A stretch of 45,731 bases of DNA from Rhodothermales bacterium (GTDB lineage: Bacteria > Bacteroidota > Rhodothermia > Rhodothermales > UBA10348). The stretch lies in NCBI GenBank assembly GCA_017859335.1, contig JAFMNH010000006.1, forward strand, positions 1 to 45,731, written 5' to 3'. Under the pieces are notes generated by a model. That model was given only the letters and a program-made list of their open reading frames with translations, had not been told where the DNA came from and searched no databases. Below are positions 36,059 to 44,826 of this stretch, piece by piece. The stretch's first letter is position 1, and each line of letters starts with the position of its first letter. The position numbers and the translations under genes are program-made.

Positions 36059-37499
36059 GACGTCGTTGCTGACGCTCTTCATTCTCGCCTACCTCCTGCT
36101 TACCCTGACCATCGGGTTCTGGGCGGGACGGTTCATCCATTCCTCTGCGGATTTCACCCTGGCGGGCCGGCAGCTGCCTGCCTTTGTGGTCGGTGTAACC
36201 CTGTTTGCCACCTGGTTCGGTCCGGAATTGATCATGGGTGTTCCGGCCGAATTCGTGCAGTACGGGGTGAAAAGCCTGATCATTGACTTGGGGGGCAACT
36301 CCATCAGTCTGCTGATTGTGGGTTTCTTCTTTGCCAGACGTATGTATCGTTTGCGCATCGTGACCACGAACGACTTCTTTCGACTCCGATTTGGAGCCCG
36401 GCTGGAAAGCGTCACGGCCCTCCTCAATGTCCTGGGATACTTTCCGTGGATCGCCGCCCAGTTCCTGGCGTTGGGCATCCTGTTTGAAACGTTGCTCGGA
36501 ATCCCGTTGGTCTGGGGAATTCCACTCGGTGCGCTGGTCGTTGTTATATACACGTATGCAGGCGGCATGTGGGCCGTCTCCATCACGGATCTTCTGCAGT
36601 CCGTGATGATCGTTGCCGGTCTTCTGTACCTGCTCTTTACGTTGCTCGGCATTGAACCGGGATCTGTAGCAGACCTATGGCCTGAGCAGGATGGGTTTTG
36701 GCAGATCCGACCCGAGACCGGATGGGCCAACTGGATGAACCACCTGTCGCTGTGGATGGTATTCGGCGTCGGGTCTGTCCCGGTCCAGGAGGTATATCAG
36801 CGCGTTCTTGCAGCGCGTGATGAACGGGCGGCAGCCGCCGGAGCACATATCGGGGCGCTGTTGTTGCTCGTTATCGGTGCGCTTCCAATGGTTACCGCCC
36901 TGGTCATTGTCGCTCTTCATCCAGAGCTCCTCTCTGGCGGAGACGGGCAGCGCCTGATCCCGGAGATGGTACGCCGGTACATGGGCACGCCCGCTCAGGT
37001 CCTGTTTTTCGGGGCCCTGATATCGGCTATCCTCAGCACGTCCAGTGGCGCGATGCTTGCACCAGCCACGGTCATCGGGGAAAACTTGATCAAACCCCAT
37101 TTCCCCAGGCTCTCCGACGCCCAACTTCTTCGTGTCACGCGGCTGGGGGTCGTTGCCGTGGCCATCGTGGCGGTCATCATGGCCTGGATGAACGAATCCA
37201 TTCATGGCCTGGTTGTCGATTCGGCCACCCTCACCCTCGTCTGTGTGGTCAGCCCGTTTGTCCTCGGAACGTTCTGGTCTCGTGCTTCAAGGCGTGGAGC
37301 GTGGGCATCCATCCTTGTCGGCCTGCTTACCTGGTTGGTCTGCAGGGCAGCCCAGACAACGATCGAACCATGGCTGATCGGAATGCTGGCTGGTTGGTTG
37401 GGCATGGTCGTAGGCAGCTTCGCATGGCCGGACAACAGTGGGCGTATGTTTGCGTTGGAGCAGCAGGCGCGCAGCCAGCCGACGGGTCTGGCATCTTGA
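36024..37499 (+). CDS. Sodium:solute symporter (SSS) family transporter
   Basis: FWAGRFIHSSADFTLAGRQLPAFVVGVTLFATWFGPELIMGVPAEFV...; ATG 36024 is a plausible start, overlapping sbtB by 35 nt (track start 35973). Confidence 0.92.
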   Translation: MRRSCAAKSISETSLLTLFILAYLLLTLTIGFWAGRFIHSSADFTLAGRQLPAFVVGVTLFATWFGPELIMGVPAEFVQYGVKSLIIDLGGNSISLLIVGFFFARRMYRLRIVTTNDFFRLRFGARLESVTALLNVLGYFPWIAAQFLALGILFETLLGIPLVWGIPLGALVVVIYTYAGGMWAVSITDLLQSVMIVAGLLYLLFTLLGIEPGSVADLWPEQDGFWQIRPETGWANWMNHLSLWMVFGVGSVPVQEVYQRVLAARDERAAAAGAHIGALLLLVIGALPMVTALVIVALHPELLSGGDGQRLIPEMVRRYMGTPAQVLFFGALISAILSTSSGAMLAPATVIGENLIKPHFPRLSDAQLLRVTRLGVVAVAIVAVIMAWMNESIHGLVVDSATLTLVCVVSPFVLGTFWSRASRRGAWASILVGLLTWLVCRAAQTTIEPWLIGMLAGWLGMVVGSFAWPDNSGRMFALEQQARSQPTGLAS

Positions 37500-37780
37500 C
37501 GTATCCGGGGCATTCACTCAAGGACCACACGGCCATCCTCTATCCTGACCGCGGCAGCTTGGCCGATGCACTGCGCCGGGTGGTTGATGCCGGCATCCGG
37601 CTTGATGGCGCCGCTGATCACGGTGTCAGCGAAGCGCTGTATCTCAGGGATCCTGACGGGAATGGTGTTGAACTGTATCGGGACCGTCCTGAAAGCGAGT
37701 GGCCTCGCGACGCGCAGGGAGAGCTGCGCATGTACACGCGTGCCCTGGACCTGGAGGCACTCCTGAAAGAAGTATTCTGA
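37496..37780 (+). pseudogene. C-terminal fragment of a VOC-family (CatE/catechol-2,3-dioxygenase-like) protein, 5'-truncated
   Basis: Conserved tail HTAILYPDRGSLADALRRVVDAGIRLDGAADHGVSEALYLRDPDGNGVELYRDRPESEWPRDAQGELRMYTRALDLEALLKEVF with no N-terminal half; only a TTG at 37496 overlapping the SSS stop could initiate it. Confidence 0.7.
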
Positions 37781-37852
37781 GGGCCTTGGATCCGTATCGT
37801 TTCCGGCTGTCGTGCAACGCATATTCATCCGTTTCACTCCGCGGAGGATGCC

Positions 37853-38812
37853 ATGCAACCGATACAGGGACTGCACCACATTACTGCCATCGCCTCTGAT
37901 GCCCAGGCCAACATCGACTTTTATGTTCGGGTGCTCGGTCAGCGTCTGATCAAGACGACAGTCAATTTTGACGATCCGGGTACCTATCACGTGTATTACG
38001 GGGATCGAAGGGGGACACCCGGCACGATAATGACGTTTTTCCCCTGGCCCGCGATGCATCGGGGACGACGAGGAGCGGGAGAGACGTCCGCCATGGCCTA
38101 CGCGCTGCCCCAAGGCTCTCTGGGCTGGTGGATGGACCGGCTCACGGCCCAGGGTGTCGCATGGGATGGACCCGAAAAGCGGTACGGGGAATCGGTCATA
38201 CGGTTTGAAGATCCTGACGGATTGGTCATCGAACTCGTTGCCACAGACAGTCCATCGACCATAGAGCCGTGGGAGGACGGGCCCATTCCGTCGATGCATG
38301 CGCTACGGGGATTCCACAGCGTAACGTTGTTGTTGCGGGATGTGGAGCCAACGGCACAGGTATTGACACATCATATGGGATACACCTTGGTTGCCCGGGA
38401 GGGCGCTCGGTATCGATATCGGGGAGCGTCCAACGACCGTGGGCTCTACGTGGATCTCCTGCATGCGCCCGATGCGGGGAGAGGCGCCTTTGGGGCAGGC
38501 TCCATCCACCATATTGCCTTCCGGACGGTCGATGATGAGGAGCAGTCGAGCTATCTGTCGGCCTTGCGGTCGGCAGGCCTTCAGGTCACACCGGTGCAGG
38601 ACCGACAGTATTTTCGCTCGATATATTTCCGGGAGCCGGGTGGCGTCCTGTTTGAAGTGGCGACCGATGAGCCGGGATTCACCTCGGACGAATCGGTCGA
38701 AGCCCTTGGTTCGTCATTGAAGCTGCCGGCCCGGTATGAAGCGCAGCGATCGCAGATTGAGGCCCGTCTGCCCCCCATCGAAAGGCAGGTGTTCACCACA
38801 GAAGAAGAATGA
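37853..38812 (+). CDS. mhqO: Two-domain VOC ring-cleaving dioxygenase (MhqO-like)
   Basis: MQPIQGLHHITAIASDAQANIDFYVRVLGQRLIKTTVNFDDPGTYHVYYGDRRGTPGTIMTFFPWP...SIHHIAFRTVDDEEQSSYLSALRSAGLQVTPVQDRQYFRSIYFREPGGVLFEVATDEPGF. Confidence 0.92.
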   Translation: MQPIQGLHHITAIASDAQANIDFYVRVLGQRLIKTTVNFDDPGTYHVYYGDRRGTPGTIMTFFPWPAMHRGRRGAGETSAMAYALPQGSLGWWMDRLTAQGVAWDGPEKRYGESVIRFEDPDGLVIELVATDSPSTIEPWEDGPIPSMHALRGFHSVTLLLRDVEPTAQVLTHHMGYTLVAREGARYRYRGASNDRGLYVDLLHAPDAGRGAFGAGSIHHIAFRTVDDEEQSSYLSALRSAGLQVTPVQDRQYFRSIYFREPGGVLFEVATDEPGFTSDESVEALGSSLKLPARYEAQRSQIEARLPPIERQVFTTEEE

Positions 38813-39465
38813 GCATCATGCATCACGAACCGGACCCTCATCAAGGTCAAAACGTGGTCCGTTACGGGCCCACGTTGCAGGAAGCCACCTCGGCCATGAT
38901 CCTCCTTCATGGTCGGGGTGCAACGGCCTCCAGCATACTGGATCTCGGCAGGGCCTTGCCTCGTGAGGGGATGGTCTATCTGGCTCCTCAAGCCCTGGGC
39001 AACACCTGGTACCCGCACTCCTTCCTTGCGCCGCGCCCTCAGAATGAACCCGGTATTTCGTCGGGGCTCAAGGCCATTGCGGCATTGGTCGAGCGCCTTC
39101 ATGATGCGAATATCCCATCAGAGCGGATCGTGCTTGGCGGCTTTTCCCAGGGAGCATGTCTGGTCTCTGACTTCGTGGCCCGGCATCCTGCGCGGTACGG
39201 AGCGGCGCTCATCTTCAGTGGCGGACTCATTGGTCCTCTTGATACGCCTCTGGCCTATGCCGGAGATCTGCGGAAGACACCCATCTTCCTGGGCTGCTCA
39301 GATACGGACTTCCATATTCCGCTCCGGCGTGTCCGGGAAACAGCCGCCATTTTTGAGGGGATGGGTGCAGATGTGCTGACAACGATATATCCCGGCATGG
39401 GACACACGATCGTTCAAGAGGAGATGGATACGGCCAAGGAACTCCTTGATGATCATTTAATGTGA
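38809..39465 (+). CDS. mhqD: Alpha/beta hydrolase, carboxylesterase (MhqD-like)
   Basis: ILLHGRGATASSIL, IVLGGFSQGACLVSDFVARHPARYGAALIFSGG, MGHTIVQEE; starts 4 nt inside the end of mhqO. Confidence 0.9.
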   Translation: MSIMHHEPDPHQGQNVVRYGPTLQEATSAMILLHGRGATASSILDLGRALPREGMVYLAPQALGNTWYPHSFLAPRPQNEPGISSGLKAIAALVERLHDANIPSERIVLGGFSQGACLVSDFVARHPARYGAALIFSGGLIGPLDTPLAYAGDLRKTPIFLGCSDTDFHIPLRRVRETAAIFEGMGADVLTTIYPGMGHTIVQEEMDTAKELLDDHLM

Positions 39466-39530
39466 ACACACGGTTGATCTTGCCTGTGCCGATCCCTAGT
39501 TACTGGGGATCCAGCACCCCATTTACCGCC

Positions 39531-40484
39531 ATGCGCATCATCTTACTGACCCTTTTGCTGCTGACCGGATGCCGGTCGGATACCCCATTGCAATTCGCTT
39601 TGATTGGCGATGGACCCTACAGCCCCATCGGGGAGGAAGTGGCAGCCCGCATGATTGAGGACATCAACGCCCGGGATCATATGGCCTGGGTCATCCACCT
39701 CGGTGATACCAAGGGAGGCAGCCAGTCCTGTTCGGACGCCCTGCTTCAGAGCCGCTTCGACCTGTTCCAGCAGTTTTCCATTCCGTTCCTGCTGACCCCC
39801 GGCGATAATGACTGGTTTGACTGTGTGCGTGAGGCTGCGGGCTCGTATGATGATTATGAGCGCCTGGCCTTCACCCGGAAGCTGTTCTACCCGGATCCTG
39901 CCGTGAGCACGGGTGGCCAAGCCATGCCGGTACGTTCCCAGGCGCTCGAGTCCACCTACACCGAGTTTGTCGAAAACCGGATGTGGGAGCAGGGAGGCGC
40001 CGTTTTTGCGACTGTTCACCTGGTGGCCATTACGCGTGCGCCAACCGATTCCACCGTCGCGCAGCGTCGACTCGATGCAGCCAGTGACTGGGTACGGACT
40101 GCCTTCAAGACGGCGCGCGAGTCCGGTGCGGCAGGCGTCTTCCTTGCAACACAGGTCGATCTCTGGCCTGTTTCGTCGCCGCAGGAATTCTACGGAGAGG
40201 CATGTCGCCTGTGTGGTCAGCCTGCTCCGGGACTGGCTCCGTTCTATGACGTCCTGGCCGAAGAGTCAGCCGCATTCGAGGGGCAGGTGGTCATAGCCGT
40301 TGGGGATACCCATGTATTCAGGGTCGATAAACCGCTGCGGGGCACCAACGGGGCCGTACTGCAGAACGTGACCCGTGTAGAGGGCTTCGGAGAACCCAAC
40401 CTGCATTGGGTCCGGGTGGAAGTGGATCCGGCCGAGCGCCAGGTCTTCACCTTCTACCAGGAGTTCGTACCCGCCGGCTCGTGA
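39531..40484 (+). CDS. Lipoprotein calcineurin-like metallophosphoesterase
   Basis: Start refined to ATG 39531; lipobox LLLLTGC; FALIGDGPYS, VIHLGDTKGG, LLTPGDNDWFDC. Confidence 0.8.
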   Translation: MRIILLTLLLLTGCRSDTPLQFALIGDGPYSPIGEEVAARMIEDINARDHMAWVIHLGDTKGGSQSCSDALLQSRFDLFQQFSIPFLLTPGDNDWFDCVREAAGSYDDYERLAFTRKLFYPDPAVSTGGQAMPVRSQALESTYTEFVENRMWEQGGAVFATVHLVAITRAPTDSTVAQRRLDAASDWVRTAFKTARESGAAGVFLATQVDLWPVSSPQEFYGEACRLCGQPAPGLAPFYDVLAEESAAFEGQVVIAVGDTHVFRVDKPLRGTNGAVLQNVTRVEGFGEPNLHWVRVEVDPAERQVFTFYQEFVPAGS

Positions 40485-40602
40485 GCCGATTCATGGTTCT
40501 TTTTTGCCCCGATCCGTACCTGCTTTCCCCGAGGGTGGAATGATGCGGCTGGGCACAGCGTCCAATCAAGGCTGCAATCTGGTAATTACCCCCATTCCCC
40601 TT

Positions 40603-41307
40603 ATGCGTTTTGAGTCCTTGGGTATCTGCGCCGCGTGCGCGGCATTCCTTGTTTTGAGTGCCGGCTGTGCCTCCTCAATTGAATCGATGGAAGAAGAGGG
40701 GCGAACGGTTGCGGTCACCGATATGTCCGCTGCGGAAGCGCTCTACTGGCAGCGACAAGAAGCAGCACGCAGCAGGTATACCCAGGCTGAAGTGGACTTC
40801 ATGACCGGCATGATCGGACATCATGCGCAAGCGCTCATCATGTCGGGCATGGCACCCGAAAACGCAGGTTCCAACGCCATCCAGATTCTGGCTGCTCGTA
40901 TCATCAATGCCCAGAATGATGAGATTGCCACGATGCAGCGCTGGTTGCGTACCCGCGGTGAGCCGGTGCCCGAGGTTCATATCGACGGCCTCAACTTGAT
41001 GGTTCACATCCCCGGCCAGGACCATGATATGGCGGGTGGGCATGATCATGCCATGATGCCCGGAATGCTTACGCGAGCGCAGCTCGAGGAACTGGCCGCC
41101 GCCCGCGGCGCCGCGTTTGATCGCCTGTTCCTTACCTATATGATCCAGCACCACGAGGGCGCTACCTCCATGGTCGACGATATGTTTGCCACCGATGGCG
41201 CAGGCAACGACGAAGACGCTTTCCGTCTGGCCACGGACATCAATGTGGATCAGGAAACGGAAATTGCGCGCATGCGGCGTATGCTTGAAGCGATGACTGA
41301 AAAGTGA
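40603..41307 (+). CDS. DUF305 family exported lipoprotein (CopM-like)
   Basis: Start refined to 40603 (lipobox LSAGC); FMTGMIGHHAQALIMSGMA, TMQRWL, AAARGAAFDRLFLTYMIQHHEGATSMV; His/Met-rich GQDHDMAGGHDHAMMPGM. Confidence 0.92.
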   Translation: MRFESLGICAACAAFLVLSAGCASSIESMEEEGRTVAVTDMSAAEALYWQRQEAARSRYTQAEVDFMTGMIGHHAQALIMSGMAPENAGSNAIQILAARIINAQNDEIATMQRWLRTRGEPVPEVHIDGLNLMVHIPGQDHDMAGGHDHAMMPGMLTRAQLEELAAARGAAFDRLFLTYMIQHHEGATSMVDDMFATDGAGNDEDAFRLATDINVDQETEIARMRRMLEAMTEK

Positions 41308-41374
41308 TGCCTGCCGTAACCCCGCCAATGGCACGCGGCATGAGCACCCATCTCTCACCCAAACCGAGAACCCC

Positions 41375-43372
41375 ATGAACCCTTCTACCTGTACCACCCC
41401 CGGATCCTGCCTGGTCGGGAACGCCCTCTGGGGTGTGTTTTTTGCGGCAGTCCTGTTGGCCGGTTGCTCCTCCGGCTCCATGATGGATGCTGGCGAAGCG
41501 ACGGCTTCCAGCATGCCCATGCTGTCCACAGAGGCGCCATCGCCTGATCCCCGGGTCGGTCTCGGAGCGGGTCTCTTCGATGCGGAGGAGGCCCTTTGGA
41601 ACCTCAACAAGCTTTCCACGACCCCGCCGACCGAGGACTTCATTGGTGTCACCAACTCGGATCTGGCCTTCAAGGACAATTACGTCTTTCAGGGTAATTA
41701 CAATGGGGTCATGATCTGGGATGTCGCCAATCCAAGCGCTCCCGAATTGGTCGTGGATTACCTCTGCCCAGCGTCGCAGAGCGACGTATCCGTCTACGGC
41801 AATCTGATGTTTGTTTCGGGCGAAGGCACCAGTGGTCGTCTGGATTGTGGTACGGAGGGTGTGGATGAGCGCGTGAGCGAGGATCGCCTGCGCGGTATCC
41901 GCATTTTTGACATTTCTGATGTGCGCAATCCCGAGTACATCCACAACGTGCAGACCTGCCGAGGATCGCACACCCACTCCGTCCTGAAGGATCCTGACGT
42001 GGACGACAAGGTTTGGATTTACGTATCCGGTTCTGCAGGCGTACGCCCGGAAGAAGAGCTTCCTGGCTGCTCCGCGGCCACACCGGATGAAGACCCCAAC
42101 TCGGCCCTCTTCCGCATTGAAGTGATCGAGGTACCCCTCGACGCTCCGGAAAAAGCCGCCATCGTCAGTTCGCCCCGCATTTTCGAAGACCTGGTTGCCC
42201 CGCCGCAGCATGGCATGTCTCCCGCCGATCTGCGCATCATTGCCGAGGCCAAGGCCAATGGAGCGTTTACAGCCGATATTTTTGGTCAGGAGCGCATTCT
42301 TTCGGGACGCATGCTGGACATGTTTGCAACGCCGTTCATGGAAGCCCGGGGTGGAGGAGACATGACGGCAGCCGATAGTGCGGCCTTCCGCGAGGCACTA
42401 CCCGGGATCATCGAGGCCCGTTTCGGCAACATGAATCGCAACCGCAGCGACGGACCGGCGCCGGGTCCCACCCAGTGCCATGACATCACCCTGTATCCGG
42501 AAGTCGGTTTGGCTGGTGGTGCGTGCGGTGGCTATGGCCTGCTTCTGGATATTTCGGACCCGGCCAATCCGTGGCGAATGGATGCAGCTGCCGACTCCAA
42601 CTTCTCCTATTGGCACTCGGCCACGTTCAGTAACGACGGATCGAAAGTGCTCTTCACGGACGAATGGGGTGGCGGCGGCCAGCCCAAATGCCGTGAGGAC
42701 GACCCCTACGAATGGGGTGCGAATGCGCACTTCACGATTGAGGACGGCAAGCTCGTATTCCACAGCTACTACAAGCTTCCGGCCCCACAGACCAATGTGG
42801 AAAACTGTGTAGCGCACAACGGCTCCATGATCCCGATCCCCGGACGCGAAGTCTTTGTTCAGGCGTGGTACCAGGGTGGTATTTCCGTCTATGACTGGAC
42901 GGACATCAACAATCCGACGGAGATTGCTTTCCATGATCGCGGACCGGTCGATGCCGAGACGCAGGGCAATGGCGGCAGCTGGTCGGTCTACTGGTACAAC
43001 GGCCTCATCGTGAGCTCGGAGATCTCCCGTGGACTGGACATTTTCGAGCTGACCCCGAGCGGATTCGTGAGTGAAAACGAGATTGCAGCGGCCAATACGG
43101 TTCAGCTCGACTACCTCAATGCGCAGGGTCAGCCGATGTACCACTGGCCAATGACCTTCGTGCTCGCCCGTGCTTATGTAGACCAGCTTGAGCGCGCGCA
43201 GGGGCTTTCCATGCCCCGGATCAATGCGGTCCGTGCGGCGCTTTCCAAGGCGGAAGGACAGTCCGGCTCGGCACGTCGGGCAACACTGACCAACTTGGCA
43301 GCCGATCTGGATGGCTCAGCGGATCACAAGGTGGCCATGCTGGTCGATACGATCCGCGGCTTGGCCTCCTGA
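41375..43372 (+). CDS. LVIVD repeat-containing lipoprotein
   Basis: Lipobox VLLAGCSSG; beta-propeller-like repeats NGVMIWDVANPSAPELV, RGIRIFDISDVRNPEYI, GLLLDISDPANPWRM, GISVYDWTDINNPTEI. Confidence 0.88.
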   Translation: MNPSTCTTPGSCLVGNALWGVFFAAVLLAGCSSGSMMDAGEATASSMPMLSTEAPSPDPRVGLGAGLFDAEEALWNLNKLSTTPPTEDFIGVTNSDLAFKDNYVFQGNYNGVMIWDVANPSAPELVVDYLCPASQSDVSVYGNLMFVSGEGTSGRLDCGTEGVDERVSEDRLRGIRIFDISDVRNPEYIHNVQTCRGSHTHSVLKDPDVDDKVWIYVSGSAGVRPEEELPGCSAATPDEDPNSALFRIEVIEVPLDAPEKAAIVSSPRIFEDLVAPPQHGMSPADLRIIAEAKANGAFTADIFGQERILSGRMLDMFATPFMEARGGGDMTAADSAAFREALPGIIEARFGNMNRNRSDGPAPGPTQCHDITLYPEVGLAGGACGGYGLLLDISDPANPWRMDAAADSNFSYWHSATFSNDGSKVLFTDEWGGGGQPKCREDDPYEWGANAHFTIEDGKLVFHSYYKLPAPQTNVENCVAHNGSMIPIPGREVFVQAWYQGGISVYDWTDINNPTEIAFHDRGPVDAETQGNGGSWSVYWYNGLIVSSEISRGLDIFELTPSGFVSENEIAAANTVQLDYLNAQGQPMYHWPMTFVLARAYVDQLERAQGLSMPRINAVRAALSKAEGQSGSARRATLTNLAADLDGSADHKVAMLVDTIRGLAS

Positions 43373-43431
43373 TGCTCCTTGGCTGATGCGTTTGGCACCC
43401 AGCCTCGCAGGGAGATGCCTTGGTAGGACGA

Positions 43432-43462
43432 CCGCCCGGTATGACGCTGTCATACCGGGCGG
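43432..43462 (+). terminator. Intrinsic-terminator-like hairpin after the LVIVD gene
   Basis: CCGCCCGGTATGA-CGCTG-TCATACCGGGCGG followed by ATTGTTTATG. Confidence 0.8.
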
Positions 43463-43509
43463 ATTGTTTATGCTCTCTTGCTGATCCGCTTCACTGGTAG
43501 GTGTTCTCC

Positions 43510-44379
43510 ATGCAATCGTGTGCCTTTCTGACCTTGGCCGATCCGACCGGGTATCACATCGATGATCATCTGGCCGCCGATGCCCTGCGGGCGGTGGGCT
43601 ATGCAGTGGAAACCATTCCATGGGACGCTCCCGGCCAGGCGTGGGATCGCTTCGATGCCGTTGTGGTCCGCTCCACGTGGGATTACCACAAGCAGGTGGA
43701 TGCCTTCTTCGATGTACTCGACCATATCGCCTCATCTGGTCCTCGGCTTTTCAATCCGCTGGGCGTAATGCGATGGAACGCCGACAAGCGGTACCTGGCC
43801 GACCTGGCTGAAAAGGGCGTGGCTGTCGTGCCAACCCTGTTCGGTCGGGCTTTCGAACGCGGCGATGCCGCGCACTTTGCTGATATCATGGAGACCCGGG
43901 ATCTCGTCATCAAGCCCATTCGGGGGGCGAATGCCGAGGGCGCTTTTCGGCTGGGTCCCGATGACGTGCCTGAGGCGGCAGTAGCACGTTTTGCATCGGA
44001 CGATTTCATGGTTCAGCCGTTCGTCCCTACCGTCACCTCACAGGGCGAGGTGTCCCTGTTTTATTTCGGGGGCCGCTATAGCCATGCCATCCAGAAGATC
44101 CCGTCGAAAGGGGATTTCAGGGTGCAGGAAGAGCACGGTGGTACCATTCGTTCCTGGACCCCAGGGGAGTCTGCACACGAGGCGGGCACGCGGGTCATGC
44201 AAGGACTTGCCGAGCGCTGGCCGGACGCACCCACGCTGTATGCCCGTGTGGATCTGGTATGGGGCGACGATGCCTGGTGGCTCATGGAGCTTGAGGTCAT
44301 CGAACCCTCCCTGTATTTCCGCATGGATACGCATGCTGCACACCGCTTTGCAGAGGCCCTGCACAGCGCCATCCGTTGA
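43510..44379 (+). CDS. ATP-grasp domain protein (RimK/glutathione-synthetase-like fold)
   Basis: MQSCAFLTLADPTGYHIDDHLAADALRAVGYAVETIPWD...DAVVVRSTWDYH...RDLVIKPIRGANAEGAFRL...LYARVDLVWGDDAWWLMELEVIEPSLYFRMD. Confidence 0.85.
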   Translation: MQSCAFLTLADPTGYHIDDHLAADALRAVGYAVETIPWDAPGQAWDRFDAVVVRSTWDYHKQVDAFFDVLDHIASSGPRLFNPLGVMRWNADKRYLADLAEKGVAVVPTLFGRAFERGDAAHFADIMETRDLVIKPIRGANAEGAFRLGPDDVPEAAVARFASDDFMVQPFVPTVTSQGEVSLFYFGGRYSHAIQKIPSKGDFRVQEEHGGTIRSWTPGESAHEAGTRVMQGLAERWPDAPTLYARVDLVWGDDAWWLMELEVIEPSLYFRMDTHAAHRFAEALHSAIR

Positions 44380-44435
44380 CTCGGGGCGGAAGGACATCTA
44401 GCTTCAACCCCCCTTCGTATCAGCCCTCTACCATC

Positions 44436-44816
44436 ATGCAGACCCTTTTTGTCGAAGATGCTCCCGAAGCCATTGGACCGTATTGTCACGCCGTGCGGTC
44501 CGGCCCTTTCTACTTCTTGTCCGGCCAGACACCCCTTGATGCCGACACGATGACCATTGTAGGGGATACCATTGAAGAGCAGACCGGAAGGGTCCTCTTC
44601 AATATTTCCACGGTCCTCAATGGACTCGGACTCGGGCTCGTGGATGTTGTCAAGACGACGGTCTACCTCAAAAGCATGGACGACTTTGCAGGCATGAATG
44701 AGGTCTACGGCAAGATCTTCGAAGGTCATCGTCCGGCTAGAACCACCATCGCTGTTCGGCAAAATCCCCTCGATGCGCTGGTTGAAATTGAGTGCATTGC
44801 CGAGGCGCCGGACTGA
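44436..44816 (+). CDS. RidA family protein (reactive intermediate/imine deaminase-like)
   Basis: Start refined to 44436; AIGPYCHAVRSGPFYFLSGQTPLD...VYLKSMDDFAGMNEVYGKIFEGHRPARTTIAVRQNPLDALVEIECIA. Confidence 0.93.
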   Translation: MQTLFVEDAPEAIGPYCHAVRSGPFYFLSGQTPLDADTMTIVGDTIEEQTGRVLFNISTVLNGLGLGLVDVVKTTVYLKSMDDFAGMNEVYGKIFEGHRPARTTIAVRQNPLDALVEIECIAEAPD

Positions 44817-44826
44817 TCCTGCCGTC

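Noticed and set aside
42398-43144. 248-aa minus-strand ORF antisense to the LVIVD gene
   Set aside because: No family motif; the opposite strand has conserved LVIVD repeats.
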